Source of the DNA: Pseudomonas lundensis
GTDB taxonomy: Bacteria; Pseudomonadota; Gammaproteobacteria; Pseudomonadales; Pseudomonadaceae
DNA: 64,000 nt
NCBI RefSeq assembly: GCF_002269125.1
Contig: NZ_NQKI01000018.1
Coordinates: 1 to 64,000 of the forward strand
Direction: 5' to 3'
Shown here: positions 36,134-45,287 of the stretch, in pieces
How positions within the stretch are numbered: position 1 is the stretch's first letter
Layout of the letters: each line of letters starts with the position of its first letter
Made by a program: the position numbers and the translations under genes
The notes under the pieces: generated by a model
The model's database searches: none
The model's input: the letters and a program-made list of their open reading frames with translations, nothing else
Told to the model about the DNA's origin: nothing

Positions 36134-38476
36134 ATGAAGCTGCGTAACAGTTTTCAGGCGCGCATCAGCCTGTTTTTGGCGATGCTCCTGCTGTTGGTCA
36201 TTGGCGCGGTGTATTTCGCGGTCAAAGCCGTCACGATCACGGTGGCCCGCGATCAGGCCGAAGAACAACTGCGTACCGGCACACGGGTGTTCGAGCGGTT
36301 CATGGATTTGCGTTGGCGACGCATCCAGTACGGCCTCAACTGGCTGACCAATGACTCGGACTTCCGTCAGGCTGCACTCAATGGTAATCGCGCTCAAATC
36401 AACGCCGCGCTGCAAGAGTTTGAGCCGAGCATCCGGGGCAGTGAACTGTTCGTGCTGGATCTGCAGGGCAACATCATCACCAGCACCCTCAAAGCGTTAC
36501 CGGCGGGGCAGCCCTTTCCCTACGCCAAAGCCTTGAGGCTGGCGCGCCGACATTCTCAATCGATGGTCATTGGCGTGCTGGATGATCGCCCGTACATGAT
36601 GGTGCAAAGCGTGGTACTGGCACCGTTGCCCGTGGTGCGCGTGGTGTCGGGCATGCCGATGGACGACGTGTTTGCTCACGAGTTGCGCTCACTGAGCAAC
36701 CTTGAAGTGTCATTCATGACCATCAAACAGGGCGATAACGGCGTGCTCAGCAGCACCCAGCCTGACGTCATGAACGCCAGCAACGAGCAGTTTTTGAGCG
36801 ATCACGCGCCCGGTATGAAGGTTCACTTCAGCGTATTTCATGGCAAGCGTTTTCTCGGGCAGCTACTGCAACTGGCCAATTCTGGGGACCCGGCCAACGG
36901 GCAAGTGCTCGCGCTTCTGCAAAGCCCGCTGGACCAGACCATGCACGCATTCAACGCCCTGGATCGCAAGTTTCTGTGGATATCCCTTGGCGCGTTGCTG
37001 CTGTCTTTGTTCGGGGCCTTATGGCTGGCGCGCGCGGTGTCGCGTCCGGTCAGTTTGCTGGCCGAGGCCGCTCAGCGAATCGGGCGCGGCAACTACGAGG
37101 TTCCGGTAGAACTCAAGCGTAAGGATGAACTGGGCTTTTTGGCCAAGGCGATCAACGCGATGCAGAGCGGAATCGCGCTGCGCGAGCAGCAACTGGCACA
37201 TAACGCGCTGCACGACGCACTGACCGGCTTGCCCAACCGCGCACTCGCCATGGAGCGATTGGGCAGCGCCATCAGTGCGCGAAGGGGGGTGGTGCTGATT
37301 TATCTGGGCGTCGAAAACTACCGGGTTATCAACGAAAGTTTCGGCCAGGACGGCATGGAATTGATCATGCGCGAAATCAGCCGCGTCATGCTCGACACGT
37401 TGCACGCGCGGGACACCGCTGCGCGCATCACCGGCAATGAATTTTTACTGCTACTGGAAAGCACCCAGGTCGATGCCGCGGTGGCCGTGGCCGACAGGCT
37501 CTACCGGCTGTTGAATCGACCGCTGAGCATCGACGGGCATGAGGTGTCGCTGGAAATCTGCATGGGCATTGCGGCCTATCCGATTAATGGGCAAAGCGTC
37601 GAAGAGCTGATCAGCCGCGCCGCGCTTGCCCGACGGGATGCCGCTGCGCTGCCGGGTTACTTGCAGGTTTACCAGCAGGACCGCGACCTGGCCCATCAAC
37701 GGCAAATCCAGTTGATACGCGACGTGCGCAGCGCGGCAAGCGAGGGCGAGCTGTTTTTGCTCTACCAGCCCAAGCTGGATATCCGCAGCGGCCAAGTGCA
37801 TCAGGCGGAAGCGCTACTGCGCTGGCGCCATCCGGAGCTGGGCGTGGTGTCGCCTGCCGAATTCATCCCGCTGGCCGAACGCACTGGCAGCATGCCGTTG
37901 CTCACGCAATGGGTCATTGAGGAGGGCGTGCGCCAATTGGCCGAGTGGAACCGCAAAGGGCTGCACCTGCAACTTTCACTCAACATATCGGCGGCGGACT
38001 TACAGGGCGAAGACTTGCTGTTGAGCGTCGAAGCCTTGCTCTCGCGCTATCAAGTGTCGGCCGGGCAATTGATTTTCGAAATCACCGAAAGTGCGGTCAT
38101 GCGCGACCCGGAGCATTCACTCAGCGTGCTGGAAAAACTGCGCGAGGGCGGCATTGGCCTGTCGGTGGACGATTTCGGCACCGGCTATTCGTCACTGGCG
38201 CACCTCAAACGGCTACCGGTACAAGAGTTGAAAATCGACCAGTCATTTATTCGTAACCTTGACGAGCGCAGTGAAGACGCGGTCATCGTGCGTTCGACCC
38301 TGGAGATGAGCCATAACCTGGGGTTAAAGGTCGTGGCCGAAGGCGTGGAGTACCAGCACACCCTTGACCTCCTGCAGCGCTGGCAATGCGACACGGCCCA
38401 GGGTTACCTGATCAGTCGCCCGTTGGAGGTTTCAGCGTTTGAAACATGGCTGTCGCGACTGGAGGAAACTGCCTGA
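36134..38476 (+). CDS. Membrane-bound c-di-GMP phosphodiesterase (degenerate GGDEF plus EAL)
   Basis: A 780-residue protein. Two membrane helices (about 12-33 and 280-300) flank a periplasmic sensor domain, followed by HAMP (ARAVSRPVSLLAEAAQRIGRGNYEVPV), a GGDEF domain (about 355-510) and an EAL domain (about 525-775). The GGDEF signature is TGNEF (433-437), so it should not make c-di-GMP. The EAL site is intact (EALLRW from Glu559, NISAADL, DDFGTGYSSL, KIDQSFI), so it should degrade c-di-GMP. The degenerate domain may bind GTP as a regulator. GAGG lies 7 bases before the ATG. Confidence 0.92.
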   Translation: MKLRNSFQARISLFLAMLLLLVIGAVYFAVKAVTITVARDQAEEQLRTGTRVFERFMDLRWRRIQYGLNWLTNDSDFRQAALNGNRAQINAALQEFEPSIRGSELFVLDLQGNIITSTLKALPAGQPFPYAKALRLARRHSQSMVIGVLDDRPYMMVQSVVLAPLPVVRVVSGMPMDDVFAHELRSLSNLEVSFMTIKQGDNGVLSSTQPDVMNASNEQFLSDHAPGMKVHFSVFHGKRFLGQLLQLANSGDPANGQVLALLQSPLDQTMHAFNALDRKFLWISLGALLLSLFGALWLARAVSRPVSLLAEAAQRIGRGNYEVPVELKRKDELGFLAKAINAMQSGIALREQQLAHNALHDALTGLPNRALAMERLGSAISARRGVVLIYLGVENYRVINESFGQDGMELIMREISRVMLDTLHARDTAARITGNEFLLLLESTQVDAAVAVADRLYRLLNRPLSIDGHEVSLEICMGIAAYPINGQSVEELISRAALARRDAAALPGYLQVYQQDRDLAHQRQIQLIRDVRSAASEGELFLLYQPKLDIRSGQVHQAEALLRWRHPELGVVSPAEFIPLAERTGSMPLLTQWVIEEGVRQLAEWNRKGLHLQLSLNISAADLQGEDLLLSVEALLSRYQVSAGQLIFEITESAVMRDPEHSLSVLEKLREGGIGLSVDDFGTGYSSLAHLKRLPVQELKIDQSFIRNLDERSEDAVIVRSTLEMSHNLGLKVVAEGVEYQHTLDLLQRWQCDTAQGYLISRPLEVSAFETWLSRLEETA

Positions 38477-38528
38477 AAATACGTTTTGCGACGGGCTTCG
38501 TGGCGGCATTAACTTTCCAGAGTCCATG

Positions 38529-38778
38529 CCGGTATACCGGTGTCGAGAAGCGCGAAGAGCATGCTGGGCGCCACGTCATCTGGCAGATTACATCCCTGCG
38601 CAGTACCTACAAGGTTGAGCATCCATTTCGAGTGATCAAGCGTGAGTTTGGTTATACGAAAGTGCGTTTCCGAGGCTTGGTGAAAAACACTGCTCAGAGG
38701 ATGACGCTGTTCGTCCTGTAGAGCCTTTGGATGGCGCGTCGATATTTACTCTCCAGCGCAGGAGAGGTGCGTCCGTAA
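38529..38778 (+). pseudogene. C-terminal relic of an IS5-family transposase
   Basis: The frame reads YTGVEKREEHAGRHVIWQI, STYK, then directly KVEHPFRVIKREFGYTKVRF and on to TLFVL, a TAG at 38719, then SLWMARRYLLSSAGEVRP and TAA at 38776. Intact IS5 transposases have about 25 more residues before KVEHPFRV and no stop. So the relic has an internal deletion, a nonsense codon, and no N-terminal half. No inverted-repeat ends were found. Confidence 0.75.
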
Positions 38779-38880
38779 TGAGGGAGATAGTTGCTGCGAG
38801 GAGCGTTCAGCGGCAAACTTGGATGGAAGAGGTGGCAGACTTGATCGGTTTTGAACGGCTGCCGTTTATTGAAAGCACCT

Positions 38881-39069
38881 ATGGCTCAGCAGTCGAAAGA
38901 TAACGGCCTACTTCAGACCATCCTTAAGGCTATTACAAGAAAAGTAGCTAAACTTAGGCAGGCTTTGCGTTTAATTGAGCGTGAACCTGATGAGCTAACT
39001 GATGAAATCGAAATAGGCTGGAGCAACACGGTGCGGCCATGGTGGGGGTTGAGAATTTATTACAAATAA
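38881..39069 (+). CDS. Possible small basic protein, unknown
   Basis: A 62-residue frame, MAQQSKDNGLLQTILKAITR and onward, rich in Lys and Arg, with an amphipathic helix and the end WSNTVRPWWGLRIYYK. GAAAG lies 6 bases before the ATG. It lies between the transposase relic and an AT-rich patch. No family is recognised, and it could be a chance frame. Confidence 0.28.
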   Translation: MAQQSKDNGLLQTILKAITRKVAKLRQALRLIEREPDELTDEIEIGWSNTVRPWWGLRIYYK

Positions 39070-39099
39070 GTCGTAACTAAATACATCTAAAGTTTTTTT

Positions 39100-39291
39100 A
39101 TGAAAATGGAAGATATTCGGTATTACACAGTAGTAACACCGCTGGTTTTAGGGTCGGCAGGTTTAAATACTATGATTGTACTTTGGGTGATTGAGAGGCT
39201 TTTCATATTGTCTGATAGCGCTCTCTACGCCACAGCTGCTGTGACTTATACTGTCATATGCGTAGTAGGATTAATTCATGCTATCCCCTGA
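39100..39291 (+). CDS. Small two-span membrane protein, unknown
   Basis: A 63-residue frame with two hydrophobic segments (VVTPLVLGSAGLNTMIVLWVI and ATAAVTYTVICVVGLI). No clear ribosome site. It is convergent with, and 30 bases from, the DUF4225 effector gene. Immunity proteins for such effectors are often small membrane proteins, but they are normally encoded in the same direction, so the link is only a suggestion. Confidence 0.42.
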   Translation: MKMEDIRYYTVVTPLVLGSAGLNTMIVLWVIERLFILSDSALYATAAVTYTVICVVGLIHAIP

Positions 39292-39320
39292 TTAAGAGGA
39301 ATTTTCTGATGAGTGCAGCT

Positions 39321-40028
39321 TTAGTGCTGACCATCAGCACCATCTTTAGGATGGTGCTCTGTTTTTAATGTGTGTATTGATTGTATGTTTATTGCATCAA
39401 CAAAAGCTTCTAATGTTAGAGCGATTTTCCCTGTTTGCTTGTAAGCTCGCTCATAATCTTCTGGGATGTTTTTAAATAGCTTAAATGTATTTTCTTTTTG
39501 GACTTTTCTCCCAGGCCCCACTCCAGCTAGCGCTAAGTCAAAAGAATAATATGTCATATCTCCATAATAGTCGCTTCTAAATATTTCCCTGTAGAATTCC
39601 TTAACTGGTCCTGCAGTGTTATTGGTGCTGTTATAAATATTCATTCCGCCTTCGTATATATTATTAAGTCCGTGCGCAATCATCGGTCCGCTATAAGGGA
39701 GGCTAAAACCTCTTGTGATAACAGCAGATTCAATGCCTGTTTTGAATTGCATGAATCCACCGGCAATCCCTGCATTATTTTTGGCATAAAACCACGCTTT
39801 ATTGGCTAGCTCGTCATATTCTTTGATCAGTTCCTGCATCCCGTCCCAGGCACTAATAACGCCGTCATTAACTTCGCGAATGAGTTCGTTTACGTAGTTC
39901 GCAATAATCGAGCTGAACTTCAGCTGCATGATGCTATCAAGGTAAGTAGCGCTCGTCGTGCAGCCCAACGACATCAGGTCAGAGGCTGCTTTCGTGACAT
40001 CATGGATGTCGCACTGTTGGTCGCTCAT
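39321..40028 (-). CDS. DUF4225-type putative type VI effector
   Basis: A 235-residue protein, MSDQQCDIHDVTKAASDLMS at its start. An N-terminal helical region (YVNELIREVNDGVISAWDGMQELIKEYDEL) is followed by the conserved hydrophobic core AGIAGGFMQFKTGIESA ... MIAHGLNNIYEGGMNIYN and a C-terminal helix LTLEAFVDAINIQSI. This layout matches, as I recall, DUF4225 proteins found next to hcp in Pseudomonas and thought to be secreted toxins. Its start overlaps the hcp stop by 4 bases. The target is not known. DNA is AT-rich compared with the flanks. A perfect 9-bp hairpin (AGCACCATC/GATGGTGCT) lies in its last codons. Confidence 0.72.
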   Translation of the reverse strand: MSDQQCDIHDVTKAASDLMSLGCTTSATYLDSIMQLKFSSIIANYVNELIREVNDGVISAWDGMQELIKEYDELANKAWFYAKNNAGIAGGFMQFKTGIESAVITRGFSLPYSGPMIAHGLNNIYEGGMNIYNSTNNTAGPVKEFYREIFRSDYYGDMTYYSFDLALAGVGPGRKVQKENTFKLFKNIPEDYERAYKQTGKIALTLEAFVDAINIQSIHTLKTEHHPKDGADGQH

Positions 40029-40522
40029 ACATCATTATTCCATGAGCTGTGCGCGCTGGTGCCGGCCCCAACGTGTGTCCACGTAATATCCCGATAGCGA
40101 ATCGCGACGACTTCTTGCGGCTGACCTTCCGACATATTGATCACATGCGGTACTTGAAAGTTTATGTACGCAATTCGTGCGCCGGATAAACGAACAACAA
40201 AGTATTTTTCCTGACTCCCTATTGGTGAAGTGCGATAAAAGTCAATTACGCATTCAACTTCTTCACCATCATGCAAAGCGCCGAAAATCAGCGGAGAGGA
40301 CTTGTCAATATTTTTAGTTATAACAACAGGCCTGTGTTGCCCACGACCACCTGTAACTGTTCCATCGCTCCCCGCAACCATGTCGTGCGAGTAAGCCAAT
40401 ACCATGATTTCATCAAAGTGGCCGATCTGACATTTATTGCCGATGGAATCTTGACTAGAGCAGCCCGAAGAGATTAGGCCTTGTTTTTTTCCTGTAATAG
40501 ACATGTATCCATGGTTGGCCAT
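40025..40522 (-). CDS. hcp: Hcp-family type VI secretion protein
   Basis: A 165-residue Hcp tube protein of the effector-carrying class. Family features: GKKQGLISSGCSSQDSIGNKCQIGHFDEIMV near the start, PVVITKNIDKSSPLIFGALHDGEEVECVIDFYRTSPIGSQEKYFVVRL in the middle, and EVVAIRYRDITWTHVGAGTSAHSSW at the end. Hcp hexamers form the secreted tube and can carry small toxins in the lumen. It is an orphan here: no tss genes are in the window. It forms a tight pair with the DUF4225 gene, the presumed cargo. Confidence 0.93.
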   Translation of the reverse strand: MANHGYMSITGKKQGLISSGCSSQDSIGNKCQIGHFDEIMVLAYSHDMVAGSDGTVTGGRGQHRPVVITKNIDKSSPLIFGALHDGEEVECVIDFYRTSPIGSQEKYFVVRLSGARIAYINFQVPHVINMSEGQPQEVVAIRYRDITWTHVGAGTSAHSSWNNDV

Positions 40523-40706
40523 TTAATACCCCCTGTATTACTAATCATCATATGACAGTCGTGACCAGCTTGCTGTAGGATGATTCCTAAATGTTAAGTT
40601 TAGTATCCTTGAAATTATTTAATTCCTATTAACCCCCTCCTGCCGCAATCACAGCTGAGGTTGTTCGCGAACCAGATCGACTCTGGCGCAAAGCCGATTT
40701 GCCTTA

Positions 40707-41039
40707 GGCTCTGTACGAAAAGTAATGCCGCAAACACCGCATGGCACAGGCCAATGAGACCATCGCCGCAAAACTTTTCGGGAGCTTGTCGAAACGCGTA
40801 ACGATGCGGCGGTTCTCTTTCAACCATCCGATCATGCGCTCGATGATGTTGCGCTACCGGTATTTGGGGCGCCCGCTACGGCGTGGCTCATAGAAGATAT
40901 CTGCAACCAAATCCCAGGCTGCGTCGGGTAGTTCGTACCGTTTGGCCATCATGGGCTCCTGCCTTTGATGGTCGCGGACTTTACTGAATCTCAACGCCCG
41001 CGGAATTCAAATTGGTTTCAGCTGATTTCGTACAGAGCC
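40707..41039 (-). mobile_element. 333-bp internally deleted IS5-family (IS427-type) element
   Basis: Ends are inverted repeats starting GGCTCTGTACGAAA (left 40707; right complement 41031-41039 and inward), flanked by TA on both sides (40705-40706 and 41040-41041), the target duplication of the IS427 group. The minus strand reads from ATG 40949: the transposase N-terminus MAKRYELPDAAWDLVADIF, then GRPKYR, a TAG, then directly the C-terminal RNIIERMIGWLKENRRIVTR and on to SYRA at the edge. Most of the transposase is missing, joined near an RPK-R sequence. It could be moved by a full copy elsewhere. The remaining bases of 40523-40706 and 41040-41283 hold no gene I can support. Confidence 0.82.
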
Positions 41040-41283
41040 TAGATTGTGGCGATGGGTATTTTTCCTGCGTGTACTTAGCTGCATGCAGTTGAGTACGTCG
41101 CAAGTCACCTAAACGGCAAATCCACTTCCCCTAAAAGCAGTGATATATCGCATGCCAATGCTATGAATTGGCTTGGCGTATGCCTCGGCTAGCGTCTTTA
41201 GCGCGGCATATAGAGCGAGGCGGAGCACCATTAAGATCAATTAATAAATGTGTCGCTCAGAGCACGTGGCGGTGTTTACCCAT

Positions 41284-41314
41284 AAAAAAAGCGGCTATCT
41301 CTCGATAGCCGCTT
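41284..41314 (-). terminator. Intrinsic terminator of gcd
   Basis: GCGGCTATC (41291-41299) and GATAGCCGC (41304-41312) form a perfect stem around TCTC, extended by two A-T pairs. On the minus strand seven T follow (A run at 41284-41290). Confidence 0.9.
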
Positions 41315-41336
41315 CTCTTTCAACGAGCCGTGTTAC

Positions 41337-43766
41337 TTAGTCGGCCAGTTTGAACGCCATGATGTAGTCACCTTTTTTGGTGCCCAGGCCGCCGTGACCG
41401 CCCGCCATGACGACGACGTATTGCGTGCCGTCTTTGCCGGTGTAGGTCATCGGGGTGGCCTGACCGCCTGCTGGCAGGCGACCTTCCCACAGCTGCTTGC
41501 CGTTACGGACGTCGTAGGCACGCAGGTATTGGTCGAGGGTACCGCTCAGGAAGGCTACGCCACCGGCAGTGGTGAAGGTCCCGCCCAGGCTTGGAACGCC
41601 CATCGACAATGGAATCGGTACCGGCGAGCTGTCACGCACGGTGCCGTTTTTGTGTTTCCAGATCACGTTGTTGTTGGTCAGGTCGACCGCAGCAACGTAA
41701 CCCCACGCGGGTGCCTGGCAAGGCAGGCCGACAGGGGACAACAGAGGTTCCAGGATCACACCGTAAGGTGCGCCTTTGTTCGGTTGTACACCGGATGTTT
41801 CGCCTTTACGAGGGCCCATTGCCGCCACGTCCGCCTGAGGAACCAGTTTGGAAGTGAAGGCCATGTAGCTCGGGTTCAGGAAAGCAATTTGACGTACTGG
41901 GTCAACCGAGATGCCGCCCCAGTCGAATACACCGAAGTTGCCGGGGTAAACGATCGAACCTTGCAGCGATGGCGGGGTGTACATGCCATCGTAACGCAGG
42001 GACTTGAAGTTGATCCGGCACAGCATTTGGTCAAACGGTGTTACGCCCCACATGTCGCGCTCGGTCAGTTCCGGCGGAATCATGTTCAGGTCCGAACGTG
42101 GCTGGGTCGGTGCGGTGTGGTCGCCTTCAACAGCGCCGCCCGGAGCCGGCAGTTCACGGATCGGTACGATGTCTTCGCCGGTGCGACGGTCAACAACGTA
42201 GATGCTGCCTTGTTTGGTGGACGCCAGCAGGGCCGGTTTCACGCCATCGGCAGTTTTCAGGTCCATCAGGGTTGGCTGACCGCCCACGTCCATGTCCCAC
42301 AGGTCATGGTGAGTGAACTGACGATACCAACGAACTTTACCGGTGTTGATGTCCAGCGCAGTCACGCCAGCGCTGTAACGCTCGGAGTCTTCGGTACGGT
42401 CGCCGCCATATTGGTCGGGCATTTGGTTGCCCATCGGCAGGTACAGCATGCCGAGGTTTTCATCGACCGCGAACATCGACCACATGTTTGGCGAGTTGCG
42501 GGTGTAGTGCTTACCTTCTGCAATCGGCGTGGTGTCGTCCGGATTGCCGCTGTCCCAGTTCCACACCAGTTTGCCGGTACGTACGTCGTACGCACGGATC
42601 ACGCCCGATGGCTCGTCAGTCGAGATGTTATCGGTCACGTGGCCGCCAATCACGACCAGATCTTTGGTCACGGCAGGTGGCGAAGTGGAGTAGTAACCAC
42701 CCGGTGCAAAGCTGCCGATGTTGTGGCGCAGGTCGACAGAACCGTGGTCACCGAACTCTTCACACACTTTACCGGTGTCAGCGTTCAGGGCGATCAGACG
42801 GGTGTCGGCGGTCGGCAGGAACAGGCGACGCGGGCACGAGTTGCTGGCAGTGGCAGTGGCTGCTTCAACCGCTGGCTCGGCAGCGCTCTGCTCGGTGCTG
42901 GCTTTGGCATAGGCCGCCTCGTCGTGATAGCTCACGCCACGGCAAGTCATGTGGGCCCAACCCTTGAAGTTTTCAGCGTTCTGAGTGCTGATCTTCGGAT
43001 CGAAACGCCAGATTTCCTTACCGGTATCCGGGTCAAGGGCAATCACCTGGCTGTGCGGGGTGCACACATACAGCATGCCGTTGACTTTCAGCGGGGTGTT
43101 CTCGGCCGTTGTTTCGCCCGGATCGCCTTCGCCTGGAATGTCACCGGTGCGGAAGGTCCACGCTGGAACCAGCTTGTGGGCGTTTTCCGGGGTGATTTCT
43201 TTCAGCGGCGAGTAGCGGTCGCCATGGGCGGTGCGCCCGTAGGACTGCCAGTCACCGTCCGGCATGGCCGGTGCAGTGTTGGTCATGCCTGGAACGGCAT
43301 CGCGGTCCAGTTCGCCCTTGATTTCGCCAGGGCTGGTGAACTGGCTGGCCAATGCTGCCAGACCGGCCAGCACGACAGCAACGCTCAGCGCGCCGGTCGT
43401 GACAGGGGCCGATTGGCCGCCGGTCAACGGACGACGGAACCAAGGCAGCAGCAATACGATACCGATCGCAAACCACAGGGCCAGACGCGGTACCAACTGC
43501 CACCAGTCCAGGCCCACTTCCATCAGTGCCCACACCGTGCTGGCGAACAGCACCACTGCATACAAGCCAAGCGCCGCGCGGCGTCCCGCCATCAGCAATG
43601 CGCCCGACAGACCAAAGCCGATACCCGCCAGCAGGTAGTACATCGACCCGCCCAGCGTGACCAGCTTGATACCCCCGACCAGCATGGCCAGGCCCATTAG
43701 CAGCAGCAGGATACCGAGCAACGTCGGTAACAGGCGGCTACGACTTGAAGCACCTTCAGTGCTCAT
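41337..43766 (-). CDS. gcd: Membrane-bound PQQ glucose dehydrogenase
   Basis: An 809-residue quinoprotein that oxidises glucose to gluconolactone at the periplasmic face and passes electrons to ubiquinone. Five membrane helices (about 10-140) are followed by an eight-bladed propeller beginning DWQSYGRTAHGDRYSPLKEITPENAHKLVPAWTFRTGD. PQQ-contact features include the TPLKVNGMLYVCTPHSQVIALDPDTGKEIW blade and GHVTDN ... WDSGNPDDTTP. It ends MAFKLAD. About 138 bases downstream of oprB on the same strand; together they form the direct glucose oxidation route. Length is typical. Confidence 0.95.
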   Translation of the reverse strand: MSTEGASSRSRLLPTLLGILLLLMGLAMLVGGIKLVTLGGSMYYLLAGIGFGLSGALLMAGRRAALGLYAVVLFASTVWALMEVGLDWWQLVPRLALWFAIGIVLLLPWFRRPLTGGQSAPVTTGALSVAVVLAGLAALASQFTSPGEIKGELDRDAVPGMTNTAPAMPDGDWQSYGRTAHGDRYSPLKEITPENAHKLVPAWTFRTGDIPGEGDPGETTAENTPLKVNGMLYVCTPHSQVIALDPDTGKEIWRFDPKISTQNAENFKGWAHMTCRGVSYHDEAAYAKASTEQSAAEPAVEAATATASNSCPRRLFLPTADTRLIALNADTGKVCEEFGDHGSVDLRHNIGSFAPGGYYSTSPPAVTKDLVVIGGHVTDNISTDEPSGVIRAYDVRTGKLVWNWDSGNPDDTTPIAEGKHYTRNSPNMWSMFAVDENLGMLYLPMGNQMPDQYGGDRTEDSERYSAGVTALDINTGKVRWYRQFTHHDLWDMDVGGQPTLMDLKTADGVKPALLASTKQGSIYVVDRRTGEDIVPIRELPAPGGAVEGDHTAPTQPRSDLNMIPPELTERDMWGVTPFDQMLCRINFKSLRYDGMYTPPSLQGSIVYPGNFGVFDWGGISVDPVRQIAFLNPSYMAFTSKLVPQADVAAMGPRKGETSGVQPNKGAPYGVILEPLLSPVGLPCQAPAWGYVAAVDLTNNNVIWKHKNGTVRDSSPVPIPLSMGVPSLGGTFTTAGGVAFLSGTLDQYLRAYDVRNGKQLWEGRLPAGGQATPMTYTGKDGTQYVVVMAGGHGGLGTKKGDYIMAFKLAD

Positions 43767-43796
43767 AGTGTGGTTCTCCGTTACGTTGATAGTGTC

Positions 43797-43832
43797 CCCG
43801 CGCGGGCCCTGCAGAGCAGGGCGCGACGCGGG
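43797..43832 (-). other. GC hairpin in the oprB-gcd spacer
   Basis: CCCGCG and GCCCTGC on the left pair with GCAGGGC and CGCGGG on the right around AGA, with a short internal mismatch. It lies 30 bases before the gcd start on the transcript. It may protect or attenuate the mRNA and so set the oprB/gcd ratio. Confidence 0.5.
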
Positions 43833-43904
43833 TATGAATCAGTGAAATAAGTCCTTGTGAGTCAGCTTCAAGCTTCGTGCTCGTTGCGTTAGTCCGTTCT
43901 TGGA

Positions 43905-45287
43905 TCAGAACGAGCTTTGTATCTTCAACCCGCCAATCAGCGCGTCGTCCAGATGGCTGACGCCGCCCGGGTGACGGATGTATTGCAGGTTCGGCCGAAC
44001 GGTCAGCCAGTTGGTCACGTGCACGCCGTAGTAGAGTTCGGCGCTGTATTCAGTGTCCTGAGGGGGCAGGTAATCGGCGTTGTCGAAATCGTAGACAGCG
44101 CGAGCCTGATTGGTCGCCTGGGCGTTCTTGCGATACGCCGGGTTGACGTGAACCCGTGCCACGGCAAAGCCGATATCGTCTTTGGCGCGTGAATCGAATA
44201 CGCCTTTGTAGACGATGCCCGCCTGGACATAGTTGTCGATAGGGTTGGTCTTCTTGTCGTGCACAGTGGCATTGGCGAACACACTCAAGCCCCTCGACTG
44301 ATCGCTGGCGCGGCTGGTGAGTTGCTGCTGCACACCCAGCCACATGCCGTGCTTGCTCGAACTGCTGCGGTAGGCTTCACCGCTCAGGGCGGCAGGTTGG
44401 CCATTGGCATCTTTGTAAACATCGGTTGCCTTGGCACTACTGTAGTAGTAACCGGCACGGTATTCCCCCGGCAGGCCATTGATTTTTGGCGTCCACACCA
44501 ATTCAACCGGCAACACTGCGCCTTGGGTGCCGCTGCCGCTGAGCTTGAAACCATTGCCGCGATCCAGGTTGGACGGGTTCTGTTCGTAAGCGCCAACCTG
44601 CGCATACAGCTCGGGCGTCAGGTGATATTTGACGCGCAACGCCCACTGGCTGACAGGCCAGTTGTACCAGATGCTGCCAGCCCAGTTGCCGACTTGCGAA
44701 CCGCAAAACGCGAGGTTCTGGAAGTCGCACGGGAAGCTGTTGAAGTCTTCGCCCTGACCAAAGCGGCCGACTTTGATGTCGAGCTTCTGGTCAAAGAATT
44801 TTTGCTGGTACCACATCTGCGTCAGGCGAGTGGTCTGACCGCGGCCCCAGACTTCCTGAGCCGACGTGAAGCCGCCCACGCGCGGGTCGTTGATGCGGTC
44901 GTTGCTGATGTTGTTGCCGCTGCGGTGGGTAATCGTCAGCTGGAACTCAGCATCGTCCCACCCCAAAATCTTTTGCAGGTCCAAGTGCGTGCCCAGGCCG
45001 AACTGATCGCTGTAGCGCGCCGTACGGTCGTGGTCATAGCCGCCGTGCAGGTTGGAACCCACTTCGCCCACGTAATCGAGGGAGAAGGCATAGCCTTTTT
45101 GCTCAAGCTCGCTGCGGGTGCCGTTCCAGTCGCCGAGCATCCATTTGGAATCGCTGTCGAAGGCGGGGGCCGCCTGAACGCAGGTCGCCAGACCGAGAGC
45201 GGTGAGTCCGCCCATCAGGTTCAGGGCTTTTTGCCCGGCAATAGGAAACAACGCACTGTGTTTGCGCAACATCAAAAATTTGGACAT
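43905..45287 (-). CDS. oprB: OprB-type carbohydrate-selective porin
   Basis: A 460-residue outer-membrane porin. The signal peptide ends near ATCVQA-APAFD (about residue 39). Mature features of OprB: MLGDWNGTRSELEQKGYAFSLDYVGEVGSNL, GQTTRLTQMWYQQKFFDQKLDIKVGRFGQGEDFNSFPCDFQNLAFCGSQ with its Cys pair, and NWLTVRPNLQYIRHPGG plus a C-terminal Phe. It lets glucose into the periplasm for Gcd. An in-frame later Met (MLRKHSALF) is possible as the start. First gene of the oprB-gcd pair. Confidence 0.94.
   Translation of the reverse strand: MSKFLMLRKHSALFPIAGQKALNLMGGLTALGLATCVQAAPAFDSDSKWMLGDWNGTRSELEQKGYAFSLDYVGEVGSNLHGGYDHDRTARYSDQFGLGTHLDLQKILGWDDAEFQLTITHRSGNNISNDRINDPRVGGFTSAQEVWGRGQTTRLTQMWYQQKFFDQKLDIKVGRFGQGEDFNSFPCDFQNLAFCGSQVGNWAGSIWYNWPVSQWALRVKYHLTPELYAQVGAYEQNPSNLDRGNGFKLSGSGTQGAVLPVELVWTPKINGLPGEYRAGYYYSSAKATDVYKDANGQPAALSGEAYRSSSSKHGMWLGVQQQLTSRASDQSRGLSVFANATVHDKKTNPIDNYVQAGIVYKGVFDSRAKDDIGFAVARVHVNPAYRKNAQATNQARAVYDFDNADYLPPQDTEYSAELYYGVHVTNWLTVRPNLQYIRHPGGVSHLDDALIGGLKIQSSF

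Noticed and set aside
41394..43700. 768-codon plus-strand open frame opposite gcd
   Set aside because: Shadow of gcd; composition is unlike a real protein and the gcd motifs are intact on the other strand.
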